Of a DNA stretch of 64,000 bases, positions 25,113 to 33,275 are shown one piece after another. The stretch spans positions 54,646-118,645 of the forward strand of contig NZ_BMFG01000010.1 of NCBI RefSeq assembly GCF_014638005.1, given 5' to 3'. The position numbers and the translations under genes were made by a program. Within the stretch, counting starts at the first letter, position 1. The number at the start of each line of letters is the position of its first letter. The notes beneath the pieces were generated by a model that was not told the origin of the DNA, ran no database searches, and was given only the letters and a program-made list of their open reading frames with translations. The DNA is from Flavobacterium orientale (GTDB taxonomy: Bacteria; Bacteroidota; Bacteroidia; Flavobacteriales; Flavobacteriaceae).

Positions 25113-26522
25113 TTAATCAAAATAAAAAGTCAGACCACTTTTAAGTAAAAATGAATACGATTTTAATTCTGTAAATTGATAACCCAGTGAAGGATTAATA
25201 AATATTTTAGTATTTTTTGTCAACGGATAAGATGATAGTACACCCAGATTAGCACTAAAAATCAACGAATCAAAAGTTGAGAGACTTCCTATTTTTAAAC
25301 TGTTTCGATTTGAGTCTACTGCCTTTACTTGATTTTGTGACATCATAATAAATCCAAAACCGCCCAATCCATCTACTGTAAATTTGTTATCAAAAAATCG
25401 GTATCTCACATCAAATAGCAATTCATTAAAAGTCAGTTCGGTCACCAAATCTATTTCTTGCTCGTTGGGAAAATTTTCTGCAATAGTTTGATTCGTTATT
25501 CCTCTGTTTAATTGAAGATTGGAGAATTGATTGAATAAAGTAACATTATTTGATGCGTCATATATTGAAATGTTGTTTGTGGTCACCTCAACTTTTGAAT
25601 GCACTAATCCGATTCTCATTCCAAATTTTTCTGAAGAATCAATATTGAAATACCCTCCAAAACTCCATGACATTTTTGACTCCTCTTTATTTTTATCTCT
25701 ATTTTTATCCAAAATTGAACTATTAGCAACTGTTCCAAAAAATGTTGGAGCTGCAAAAAGTGAAATAGACCAATTTCTTTTATGAATACTACTACTGTCT
25801 TTTGTTTTTTCTTTTTCTATTTCTTTTTTAATTTCAGTTGGTTTATTCACTAATTCTGTTACCAATGAATCTGTTGGTGATGCATCTAAAATCGTCTCTT
25901 CTGAAATTTTACTATTTTTAAAAGCATAGGATTCCGAATTATCACTATTGGCATCTGAATTATTTTTATCGTTTGCTACCGATTTTGATTCCTTTTTGTA
26001 ATTACTACTTGCCACGTTTTTTTTGCTATTGCTGTTTGTGTTATTGTTTTTGCTTGCAATAGAATTAGTACCGCTTTTTTTGCTAAACGCGTTTGTTTTT
26101 GTTTGGCTATTTTCATTTTTATGAAAATCAATACTTACTTGATTGGTAGTATTTAAAGTAGTTGATTCGTTCAACGTGTTGTTTGAATTTGAGTTTTCTC
26201 TCTCTTCAACTGTACGATTACTTTTTTCAGATTCAGAAATTATTTCGTTCTGATTCCTTTTAAAATTTTCATTTGAATTATTGACCGGTGAAGTAATTTC
26301 CTTTTCATTCCCCGTTGTTGTTCCGGATAAAAAGTGATACCCAAAAAAAGTCAAAAGCAATGTTCCAACCCCAATACTTATAAAAAGAAATGGAAGCACT
26401 CTTCTTTTCTTTTTAGAATTTAAAGTGGTTTCAATTTTATTCCAAACTTCAATTCTTGGTTCCTTATCTAATTTTGACAAAGAATCTTTGATGTGTTTTT
26501 CAAATTTCTGATTAGATTCCAT
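25113..26522 (-). CDS. Putative anti-sigma/outer-membrane-barrel fusion protein
   Basis: 469 residues in four parts. Residues 1-41 are a charged cytoplasmic segment (IEVWNKIETTLNSKKKRR). Residues 42-67 are one membrane helix (VLPFLFISIGVGTLLLTFFG). Residues ~68-248 are an Asn/Ser/Lys/Thr-rich linker. Residues ~250-469 form a beta-rich domain with alternating aromatic strands (WSISLFAAPTFFG, GGYFNIDSSEKFGMRIGLVHSKV, LLFDVRYRFFDNKF, INPSLGYQF) like a small outer-membrane barrel. The gene overlaps the sigma factor gene by 11 bases, which supports an anti-sigma role. The topology is unusual (see findings). A signal-anchor reading with a purely outer-membrane location is the alternative. Confidence 0.75.
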   Translation of the reverse strand: MESNQKFEKHIKDSLSKLDKEPRIEVWNKIETTLNSKKKRRVLPFLFISIGVGTLLLTFFGYHFLSGTTTGNEKEITSPVNNSNENFKRNQNEIISESEKSNRTVEERENSNSNNTLNESTTLNTTNQVSIDFHKNENSQTKTNAFSKKSGTNSIASKNNNTNSNSKKNVASSNYKKESKSVANDKNNSDANSDNSESYAFKNSKISEETILDASPTDSLVTELVNKPTEIKKEIEKEKTKDSSSIHKRNWSISLFAAPTFFGTVANSSILDKNRDKNKEESKMSWSFGGYFNIDSSEKFGMRIGLVHSKVEVTTNNISIYDASNNVTLFNQFSNLQLNRGITNQTIAENFPNEQEIDLVTELTFNELLFDVRYRFFDNKFTVDGLGGFGFIMMSQNQVKAVDSNRNSLKIGSLSTFDSLIFSANLGVLSSYPLTKNTKIFINPSLGYQFTELKSYSFLLKSGLTFYFD

Positions 26523-27060
26523 TTGCTACTTTTTTAGTGCTGTTTTTTTCGGTCAATCGCAACCTCAATATTGCTTTTGCTCTATGTAAATTAGATTTTG
26601 AAGTGCTTTCAGAAATAGAAAGCATGCTCGCAATTTCTTTGTGTGAATAGTTATCCAACTCATACAAACTAAAAACCATTTGATATTGATTGGGGAGTTC
26701 TTGAATTGAAGTTAAAATATCTTCTAATGAATTAGAGTACGTCACCATTTCATTTTCTTCTTCTGCCAGCCCTACCGTTTTTTCAATGCTATCAGTGTAT
26801 GGTTTTGTTTTAAAATGAGTTATAGCTTTGTTTATCACAATTCTTTTCATCCAACCCTCAAAACTACCTTTGAACTTATACGTATGAATTGATGTAAGAA
26901 TATCGATAAAAGCATCGTGTAATAAATCTTCTGCTTCTTCATAATTACCTGAATATTTAAGGCAACTTTGAAACAAAATTTTATTAAAGTTATCGTAAAG
27001 CTCTTTTTGAGCTTCCCGTTTTTGTTTTACACATCCTGCTATTATCTCGTTTAAATTCAA
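26512..27060 (-). CDS. ECF RNA polymerase sigma factor
   Basis: 182 residues. Sigma region 2 (LYDNFNKILFQSCLKYSGNYEEAEDLLHDAFIDILTSIHTYKFKGSFEGWMKRIVINKAI) and region 4 (LPNQYQMVFSLYELDNYSHKEIASMLSISESTSKSNLHRAKAILRLRL) are complete, with a helix-turn-helix in the latter. Group IV sigma factor answering an envelope signal through the overlapping downstream gene. The box ACGCAACC...TATAAAC lies 60-100 bp upstream and recurs ahead of the C1 protease gene, suggesting autoregulation. Confidence 0.94.
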   Translation of the reverse strand: MNLNEIIAGCVKQKREAQKELYDNFNKILFQSCLKYSGNYEEAEDLLHDAFIDILTSIHTYKFKGSFEGWMKRIVINKAITHFKTKPYTDSIEKTVGLAEEENEMVTYSNSLEDILTSIQELPNQYQMVFSLYELDNYSHKEIASMLSISESTSKSNLHRAKAILRLRLTEKNSTKKVANGI

Positions 27061-27118
27061 AGTGGTTTATTGTTTTTGTAAACGTAAATACATTATTTTA
27101 ATAAGTAAAGCTTTAGTA

Positions 27119-27160
27119 GTTTATATTTAGTAGTTTCAAAAAAGGGTAAAAGGTTGCGTC
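27119..27160 (-). promoter_or_regulatory. ECF-type promoter-like box ahead of the sigma gene
   Basis: Minus strand: GACGCAACC (27152-27160), CTTTTTTGAAA, then TATAAAC (27119-27125), 26 bases between ACGCAACC and TATAAAC. The same three blocks, with 25 bases between, occur at 28218-28257. Proposed recognition site for the neighbouring sigma factor. Confidence 0.6.
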
Positions 27161-27172
27161 AATTTAAATATA

Positions 27173-28093
27173 TTAAAAATCATACACCACAATTGCTTTA
27201 TTAATAACTTTAAAACTATAGTTGGGGTTCAGCACCTCATCAAAAGCTTTATAATCTATCCAAACAAATCCATCATCACCCCACGTTTCTCCCCATGAGT
27301 TAACAACTTTAAACGCATTGTATACGTCAGAGTAACCCACTACCAACATCGCGTGGCATCCTCCTTTTAGGGTTGGATCAACAGCATGTTCTCTATAAGC
27401 TGTTAGTCCTAAACTGTCAATTTTTCCAAAGTTTTTTGTTAAAAAAGCACTTATCAAAATTGGTGTTTGATCATGTATTAAAGTTTTCATTTCTAGCACC
27501 ATATTTACACCACTTAAATATTTATAACCACTTATTTTATTTGGTTCAGCTAAACTATTTTGCAAAGCAGTTGGTTGTGAGCTACAGGTAAAATCAAAAT
27601 ATGGAAATTCATCAATTGTGACTGCTCCTTTTTCTTGTAAAATTTCAAGAGTACTTTCAAATGTAGTGCCCCCACAGATTCCTTGGGTAATTTGATTGTA
27701 AGTGTAGGATGGACTCATTATCCGATTTGGATTGTATTCTAAACCCGATTCGATTCTCTCTTGAAACGATTTTAAATAGTAAGTAGTTGCCCATGAAGTA
27801 CATGAGCCTTGCTGCCCTTGATTTCCAATTGGAGGCAAAAATTGCGATAAATCTAAACTTGGTGGTAAATTATTTGGTATGTCCAAATCGATAACGGTAT
27901 TAGAATTGTCTACTGAATAATTACCGTCATTGCAACCTAAATCTATTAATCCTGTAAAATAGATAGTACCATCATCGGCTACAAATTGATTTTTGGGTAA
28001 CTCTTCAACAAATAAATTATCATCATAGTCGTCGATACAAGATAATGTAAATAGGAATGAGCAAAATAGGACTAGTTTAAGAATTTTCTTCAT
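27173..28093 (-). CDS. Papain-family (C1) cysteine protease, lipoprotein
   Basis: 306 residues. Lipoprotein signal LKLVLFCSFLFTLSC (Cys 19). The oxyanion Gln and catalytic Cys are in PPIGNQGQQGSCTSWATTYYLK, the catalytic His in GGCHAMLVVGYSD and the Asn in VVNSWGETWGDDGF, so the triad looks complete. Only ~70 residues separate the lipid anchor from the catalytic domain, so there is little room for a classical C1 propeptide. Probably anchored at the cell envelope or surface. It sits upstream of the sigma gene in the same direction, but has its own copy of the ECF-type box. Confidence 0.9.
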   Translation of the reverse strand: MKKILKLVLFCSFLFTLSCIDDYDDNLFVEELPKNQFVADDGTIYFTGLIDLGCNDGNYSVDNSNTVIDLDIPNNLPPSLDLSQFLPPIGNQGQQGSCTSWATTYYLKSFQERIESGLEYNPNRIMSPSYTYNQITQGICGGTTFESTLEILQEKGAVTIDEFPYFDFTCSSQPTALQNSLAEPNKISGYKYLSGVNMVLEMKTLIHDQTPILISAFLTKNFGKIDSLGLTAYREHAVDPTLKGGCHAMLVVGYSDVYNAFKVVNSWGETWGDDGFVWIDYKAFDEVLNPNYSFKVINKAIVVYDF

Positions 28094-28437
28094 GATTTTT
28101 TATCTACTTTTAATTACGTTTGAAAATAGTATTGAAGGCAACTGTAAGGTGAAAAAATTATTCTCAGGAATCCGCAACTTTACCTGTAATTCAACCCTGA
28201 AGTTCCTATTCAACTTTGTTTATACTAGATAGTATTCCATTTCAAAAAAGGTTGCGTGAATTTTAAAAATAAAAAATAATCATCTAAAAATTAAAATTTA
28301 AAAGTCATCATCTAGCATCCAAAAGTTAGTAAACGATGAAAAATCACATCTAAAAATCAATAGCGAAGTTTTGGGATTTTTTAGTTTCATTAAACAACCA
28401 ATTCCTTTTCTCTTATCTTTACCGTTCAAATTAAAAC
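28094..28437. other. 344-bp divergent intergenic region
   Basis: Between the C1 protease (minus) and the Dus gene (plus). It contains the ECF-type box, then an imperfect repeat of CATCTAAAAAT-like units (about 28270-28370). A TATCTTTA box at 28414-28421 is a near-match to TAnnTTTG and may drive the Dus gene. No RNA gene or ORF seen. Confidence 0.6.
28218..28257 (-). promoter_or_regulatory. Second copy of the ECF-type box, ahead of the C1 protease
   Basis: Minus strand: CACGCAACC (28250-28258), CTTTTTTGAAA overlapping it directly, and TATAAAC at 28218-28224, ~125 bp upstream of the protease ATG. It matches the box ahead of the sigma gene in sequence, order and spacing. Confidence 0.6.
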
Positions 28438-29379
28438 ATGAGTCCTACCCTACTTTCATCGCCGTTGCAAGGTTTTACCGATTTCCGATTTCGGAATGCG
28501 TTTCATAAATTCTTTGGTGGCATTGATACATTTTATGCACCTTATATTCGCTTGGACGGCAAATTGGTGATCAAAAATTCGTACCAACGCGATTTGCAAC
28601 CGGAAAACAATATGGTGTCCGAATTAATTCCGCAAGTAATGACCAATGATGCCGATGAGTTTTTGTTTGTGGTGAAATACATTCAAGAGTTGGGTTACAA
28701 AGAACTGAATTGGAATTTAGGTTGTCCGTATCCGATGGTCACCAAAAAAGGAATGGGTTCCGGACTAATTTGCGAACCGCAACGCATTGACCATATTTTA
28801 AACCGCGTTCACAACGAAACCGATGTCATTGTTTCCATGAAAATGCGAATGGGCTACGAACATCCCGAAGAAATTTTAGATGTCTTTCCGATTTTGGATC
28901 AATATCCCATTAAAAATATCGCTATTCACGCCCGAATTGGTAAGCAATTGTATAACGGCGGTGTAAATTTAGAAGCCTTTCAACGCTGTACTGAAAACAC
29001 CAAACATAAATTATATTACAACGGCGACATTACTTCGGTAGCCAAGTTCAGTGAAATGCAAGCACGTTTCCCGAGTATTGATCATTTTATGATTGGTCGC
29101 GGTTTAATTGCCGACCCGTTTTTGCCAAGTATGATTAAAAACAACACGACAGAATACCCAACCAACCGCTGGCAAATTTTCAAGGAATTTCACGACACGA
29201 TTTACCAAGAATACGATGCCGCTCTTTCCGGCCCCACACCTATCAAAATGAAAATGCTTGGTTTTTGGGAATACTTTTCCACTTCGTTCTCCAACCCACA
29301 AAAGACGTTGAAAAAGATTAAAAAAGCTCAAAATCCGAGAAGTTATGTGGAAGCGGTGAAGGAGATTTTTGGTGGGTAG
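28438..29379 (+). CDS. tRNA-dihydrouridine synthase, DusC-like
   Basis: FMN enzyme reducing uridine to dihydrouridine in tRNA. SSPLQGFTDFRFRNAFH (N-terminal FMN-site strand), NWNLGCPYPMVTKKGMGSGLI (catalytic Cys), SMKMRMGYEHPEEI, IHARIGKQLYNGGVNLEAF and FMIGRGLIADPFLP are all family landmarks. 313 residues fits the DusC/Dus class common in Bacteroidota. Which tRNA positions it modifies cannot be read from the sequence. Single gene, AT-rich flanks. Confidence 0.94.
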   Translation: MSPTLLSSPLQGFTDFRFRNAFHKFFGGIDTFYAPYIRLDGKLVIKNSYQRDLQPENNMVSELIPQVMTNDADEFLFVVKYIQELGYKELNWNLGCPYPMVTKKGMGSGLICEPQRIDHILNRVHNETDVIVSMKMRMGYEHPEEILDVFPILDQYPIKNIAIHARIGKQLYNGGVNLEAFQRCTENTKHKLYYNGDITSVAKFSEMQARFPSIDHFMIGRGLIADPFLPSMIKNNTTEYPTNRWQIFKEFHDTIYQEYDAALSGPTPIKMKMLGFWEYFSTSFSNPQKTLKKIKKAQNPRSYVEAVKEIFGG

Positions 29380-29526
29380 AGGTAGGGTTTTGATTTGTTT
29401 TTTTGATTATATTTGGAAACTTAAGTACAAAATATAATGTGAATTTATAATAATTTTGGGCTTATAGTGAATTATTGTTAAATCTTTTTCTAGTTAACAA
29501 CAATCTTAATTTAAAACTAATTTTAA

Positions 29527-30924
29527 ATGAATATAAGACACCATGAAATTGAAATTGATCCACAGAATCCTTTTTCTAATTGTAAACTAGGCAGACAAAA
29601 ATACTCAGTTGTTTTAACTAACATTATTAATTCATATCCTTTTGGTTTTGTATTAGCTCTAAACAACAAATGGGGAGCTGGTAAAACTACGTTTATAAAA
29701 ATGTGGGAACAAGATTTAAAAAATAACTATTTCCAAACTCTTTATTTCAATGCCTGGGAAAACGATTTTGAGAACAATCCCCTTATTGCATTAATGGGAG
29801 AATTAAAAACAATTACTAATGAAGATACAGAGAATAAATTTAAAAAAACTCTCAAGAATGCGGCAATTTTATCTAAAAACATTGCACCTATAATTGTAAA
29901 AGCCATTGCTGATAAATATATAAATACTGAAGGTATTAAAGAAGCTATAATTGGAGTTTCAAAAGGTTTAGCTGACGTTTTTGAAAATGAAGTCAATGAA
30001 TATGAAATAAAGAAAAAAAGTATTTCTGATTTTAAGAAAAGTTTATCAGAATTTATAGCAAACACCAATAAAGGAAAACCTCTAATATTTATTATTGACG
30101 AGTTAGATAGATGTCGCCCTAATTATGCAGTTTCAGTGTTAGAGCAAATTAAACATTTTTTTTCCGTTCCAAATATTGTTTTTATTTTATCAATTGATAA
30201 AGAACAGCTAGGAAACGCAATTAGAGGAGTTTATGGTAGTGAACATATAGATGCAAACGAATATTTAAGAAGGTTTATCGATATAGAATATTCTATACCA
30301 GAACCAGAAGCAAACGTTTTTTATAAATATTTATATGATTATTTTCAATTTGATACTTTTTTCAATTCTCCAAATATGTTGAAATCAGATAGAACAGATT
30401 TTTCTGAAACATGTAAACTTCTATTTACAAATGCCAATGTTCCATTAAGGCAACAAGAAAAAATATTTGCTCATTCAAGATTAGCTATAAGAAGTTTTAC
30501 ATCAAACATGTCCGTAACTCCCCATATTTTTATGTTGCTAACTTTCTTAAAAATTAGAGACAATGAATTTTATGAAGAACTAAAGAGTAAAAAACTAACC
30601 ATAATTGAATTGCAGAAGAAATTTTTAAATATTATTAAAAATAATATAAATAAAGAAACTGAATTACAACTTATGTGGCTTGAAATTTCACTCATAAATG
30701 TTTACAATAATTTTAAACAAGATAGTTATAATCGACAAAAATTATTTGAAAGAGAAACTTTAACAGGAGAATATAAAGCATTAATTAGTTCATTAATAAA
30801 AGAAAATTCAGAAGATCATGTTTTACATTTTTTAATGAAAATAAACAGAGGATATGGTGAGGGTGACTTAAATTTGTCACATTTTACAAATAGAATCGAC
30901 TTATTAGAAGATATGAAAACATAA
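29527..30924 (+). CDS. KAP family P-loop NTPase
   Basis: 465 residues. Walker A NKWGAGKTTF (residues 47-56) and Walker B LIFIIDELDRCRP (D191, E192, with the Arg-Cys-Arg-Pro typical of the family), followed by VLEQIKHFFSVPNIVFILSIDKEQL. KAP NTPases often have membrane insertions between Walker A and B. Here residues ~110-150 are moderately hydrophobic (NAAILSKNIAPIIVKAIADKY), not clearly membrane-spanning. Several relatives lie in phage-defence loci. The gene is clearly more AT-rich than its left neighbour (Dus), hinting at acquisition. No nuclease, protease or other effector is adjacent. Confidence 0.9.
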   Translation: MNIRHHEIEIDPQNPFSNCKLGRQKYSVVLTNIINSYPFGFVLALNNKWGAGKTTFIKMWEQDLKNNYFQTLYFNAWENDFENNPLIALMGELKTITNEDTENKFKKTLKNAAILSKNIAPIIVKAIADKYINTEGIKEAIIGVSKGLADVFENEVNEYEIKKKSISDFKKSLSEFIANTNKGKPLIFIIDELDRCRPNYAVSVLEQIKHFFSVPNIVFILSIDKEQLGNAIRGVYGSEHIDANEYLRRFIDIEYSIPEPEANVFYKYLYDYFQFDTFFNSPNMLKSDRTDFSETCKLLFTNANVPLRQQEKIFAHSRLAIRSFTSNMSVTPHIFMLLTFLKIRDNEFYEELKSKKLTIIELQKKFLNIIKNNINKETELQLMWLEISLINVYNNFKQDSYNRQKLFERETLTGEYKALISSLIKENSEDHVLHFLMKINRGYGEGDLNLSHFTNRIDLLEDMKT

Positions 30925-31003
30925 TCCTGCTCTGCTAACTTCTTTGACTTCACAACAAATAACATTAACAAGCTTTTTTAAATAATCAATTCAAAAGTTA
31001 CCA

Positions 31004-31285
31004 ATGAAAAAAAGTAAAACCTTAAAATGGATTTTTATTGTTTTAGGAGCTATTTTAATGGTTGTACTAAGTTTTACTTTACTCTATAAATTATTAATTC
31101 CCGACGTTTGTTATTACCACACACATGAAATGAACTCATTTATGAGTCTTTTTTATAGTGCCGGACCAGAAGATAATGGACATCCTGCTCCTAATTTTAC
31201 AAATTTTTTAATTTCATTTGTTTTTGGCGGAATTTTAGGATATGCTTTGTATAAACTGACAACCCCGCTCCGCAAAAAGTTCTAA
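31004..31285 (+). CDS. Small two-helix membrane protein, unknown
   Basis: 93 residues: helix 1 WIFIVLGAILMVVLSFTLLYKLL, a loop of ~40 residues (CYYHTHEMNSFMSLFYSAGPEDNG), helix 2 FLISFVFGGILGYALYKL, basic tail. I recognise no family. It starts 79 bp after the KAP NTPase in the same direction and ends in a terminator, so the two could form a small transcript. A functional link is only positional. Confidence 0.6.
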   Translation: MKKSKTLKWIFIVLGAILMVVLSFTLLYKLLIPDVCYYHTHEMNSFMSLFYSAGPEDNGHPAPNFTNFLISFVFGGILGYALYKLTTPLRKKF

Positions 31286-31323
31286 GAACGCTCCTCAAAC
31301 GTCTCTGACTTTGCGGTTTTTTT
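31270..31323 (+). terminator. Terminator after the small membrane protein
   Basis: Stem CCGCAAA / TTTGCGG (31270-31276 with 31310-31316), with an inner GTTCT/AGAAC hairpin and seven T after the right arm. The left arm lies inside the last codons of the gene. Confidence 0.65.
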
Positions 31324-31391
31324 ATAAATCAAACGACTGGGGAAGTTGTAAAACGAAATCAATAATTTAGAAAAAATTGTCAAACCCCTAC

Positions 31392-32555
31392 TTAGCGGCC
31401 GCTTTTATTTTTTACTTTAAACTTTTCAAACTTATTTCCGTTTTGTTTGTAAACGCCATCATTATCTGTTCCTAACCACAGAATACCTTTTTTGTCTTGG
31501 TAGATTGAAACTAGTAAAACATCTTCTATTTTACTATAGATTTCAAACTTTGATAGTGTTTTTCCATCATATTTCCAGACACCACCGCTATAGGTTGCCA
31601 TCCATAAATTTCCTTTATTATCTGATAATCCGGAATTGAAATAGTGAGGATGGTCTTTTTCAATTCCCTTTAATTTTTTATACGCTGATCCGCTTGCTTC
31701 GATTTTATATTTGCTTTTAAAATTGCTCAACCAAAAATACCCATCTTTGTCTTGAATTATTGAGCGAACTGCTGGAACTCTTCCATCTGGAAGTGTGGAA
31801 AGTTCTTTTTCATCAAACCACAAAAACGATTTTCCATCGTATCGAAAAGCACCTGCTATAAACGTTCCAAACCAAATATTTCCGTCTTTGTCTTTATTTA
31901 CGCCATAAACCGAATAAGGATTATTGCGATTAAAAGGACTGATTAACGTGTCAATTCCAAACGCTTTTTTTAAATCTTGTCGTGGCAATTTTAATTCAAA
32001 TAGTGAATCACCATCATAACGATATAAATCGTTTGCATTGTAGAAACCAAACCACAAATCATTCGGTTCAAGTTTCCATTGATTATGAGCCGATCTTATT
32101 ACTTTTAAAGTGGTAAATTGTTTACCGTCAAACTTGCTTATTCCTTTGTGTGTTTCGATGTAAATATTTCCGTCAGCATCTTCTTGAATACCACGTATTG
32201 AATCGTTCACTAATCCGTCTACAGTTGTATATTGTTTCAACTCTTTTCCGTCTAAATGATAGATACCTTTTCCATCACTTCCAAACCAGTACTTTCCTTT
32301 TGAGTCTTGAAATATTCTCCAAATTTTAGTATGAAGTTCAGAAGCTGATTTACCGATTTCTAACGTTCCTGCTTTAGTCTGTTTTTGTTCAGATTTCTTT
32401 TCATTAGCAGAGAGTGGCTTTGGAATTGACTTTTTAGGAGTTTCCGTTTTAATTTCACGATTAGCAACCCAGTCGTTATTGAACTGAGTTAAGCTAAGCA
32501 CCAGTCCGCCAACTAATACCAACATTAAGATAAGTATAGAAAAGATTTTTTTCAT
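31392..32555 (-). CDS. Two-component-regulator-type propeller protein without output domain
   Basis: 387 residues. An N-terminal hydrophobic segment (FSILILMLVLVGGLVLSL) acts as signal or anchor. A Reg_prop beta-propeller follows, with repeated blades such as IFQDSKGKYWFGSDGKGIYHLDGKEL, DADGNIYIETHKGISKFDGKQF, KDKDGNIWFGTFIAGAFRYDGKSF and IYQDKKGILWLGTDNDGVYKQNGNKF. In hybrid two-component systems this propeller is the periplasmic sensor, but here no kinase or DNA-binding domain follows. Last gene of a four-gene minus-strand operon; a heptad repeat precedes it. Confidence 0.85.
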   Translation of the reverse strand: MKKIFSILILMLVLVGGLVLSLTQFNNDWVANREIKTETPKKSIPKPLSANEKKSEQKQTKAGTLEIGKSASELHTKIWRIFQDSKGKYWFGSDGKGIYHLDGKELKQYTTVDGLVNDSIRGIQEDADGNIYIETHKGISKFDGKQFTTLKVIRSAHNQWKLEPNDLWFGFYNANDLYRYDGDSLFELKLPRQDLKKAFGIDTLISPFNRNNPYSVYGVNKDKDGNIWFGTFIAGAFRYDGKSFLWFDEKELSTLPDGRVPAVRSIIQDKDGYFWLSNFKSKYKIEASGSAYKKLKGIEKDHPHYFNSGLSDNKGNLWMATYSGGVWKYDGKTLSKFEIYSKIEDVLLVSIYQDKKGILWLGTDNDGVYKQNGNKFEKFKVKNKSGR

Positions 32556-32586
32556 ATTATTTATTGATTTAACGAATGCATTATAA

Positions 32587-32628
32587 CGACTGAGAACTTA
32601 CAACAGACAACTGATAACCGACAACAGT
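32587..32628 (-). repeat. Heptad repeat ahead of the second propeller gene
   Basis: On the minus strand, six in-phase 7-base units of the TCTGTTG/TCGGTTA type (32587-32628), beginning at the stop codon of the gene at 32628 and 32 bp before the next ATG. Same motif and same sense orientation as 21384-21425. Confidence 0.8.
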
Positions 32629-33182
32629 TAACACCCATCCATCTTCACACTCAACTTTCCATCCACATACGAAAGTATAAACGGAATTTTTTCCAATGAA
32701 CATCGCGGTTCTATCGTAAATTGGATATAGCCATAGACTTCAAAATTTTCTTTAGAAAGTACTTTTAACGATTGTTTGTAATGTGTGTTGTCTCGAACCA
32801 ATTTTGCAAAACCTTCGTTTTCATCTACTTTTGATAAAGGGGTTTCCATGATGGCTCCATTAGTTTGTAGCTGTTGCGGTTCAGTAAGTACAATCGTAAA
32901 TTTTCCTGTAAAAGAACCGGGTTCTGTTGGCGAAACAAAATAGCTATTATTCTTTAAATTCATTTGAATGGAAAGTAAATGTTCCTTGTTGCTTTGTTTG
33001 TCAACGCGAACGATAGCGGTGTAAAGCGGATCTTCACGCACAACATCATCGCTAAAATGAGTTTGCCCAACATACACGCTGTCAACCGCTGTGGTGTTTT
33101 GAGCAATGTCTTGTGAGTTGACTTCCGCACAATTATAATTGAACGAAAGAAGGATTAAGCCAAAAAATAAATTGTTGTTCAT
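32628..33182 (-). CDS. Exported protein of unknown function
   Basis: 184 residues. Hydrophobic N-terminus (NLFFGLILLSFNYNC) that could be a lipoprotein signal (Cys 18) or a cleaved signal ending near NSQ. The mature part is beta-rich with no family I recognise (ARNNDTHYK-like segment VRDNTHYKQSLKVL; YGYIQFTIEPRCSLEKIPFILSYVDGKLSV). It ends in Cys-stop. It lies between the serine hydrolase and a propeller gene in the same direction (gaps 93 and 72 bp), so it belongs to that operon. Confidence 0.65.
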   Translation of the reverse strand: MNNNLFFGLILLSFNYNCAEVNSQDIAQNTTAVDSVYVGQTHFSDDVVREDPLYTAIVRVDKQSNKEHLLSIQMNLKNNSYFVSPTEPGSFTGKFTIVLTEPQQLQTNGAIMETPLSKVDENEGFAKLVRDNTHYKQSLKVLSKENFEVYGYIQFTIEPRCSLEKIPFILSYVDGKLSVKMDGC

Positions 33183-33275
33183 GATTGATGATTTTAAAAA
33201 TTAATAGTTGAATTTATTTTTGTCTCTGTTTTAGCGGATAAATTTTACCTTATTTGTCTTCATTAAGAACAAATG

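Noticed and set aside
31394..31403. NotI-like palindrome AGCGGCCGCT as a cloning or assembly artefact
   Set aside because: It lies in frame in the last codons of the propeller gene, which otherwise continues normally, and no vector sequence is visible nearby.
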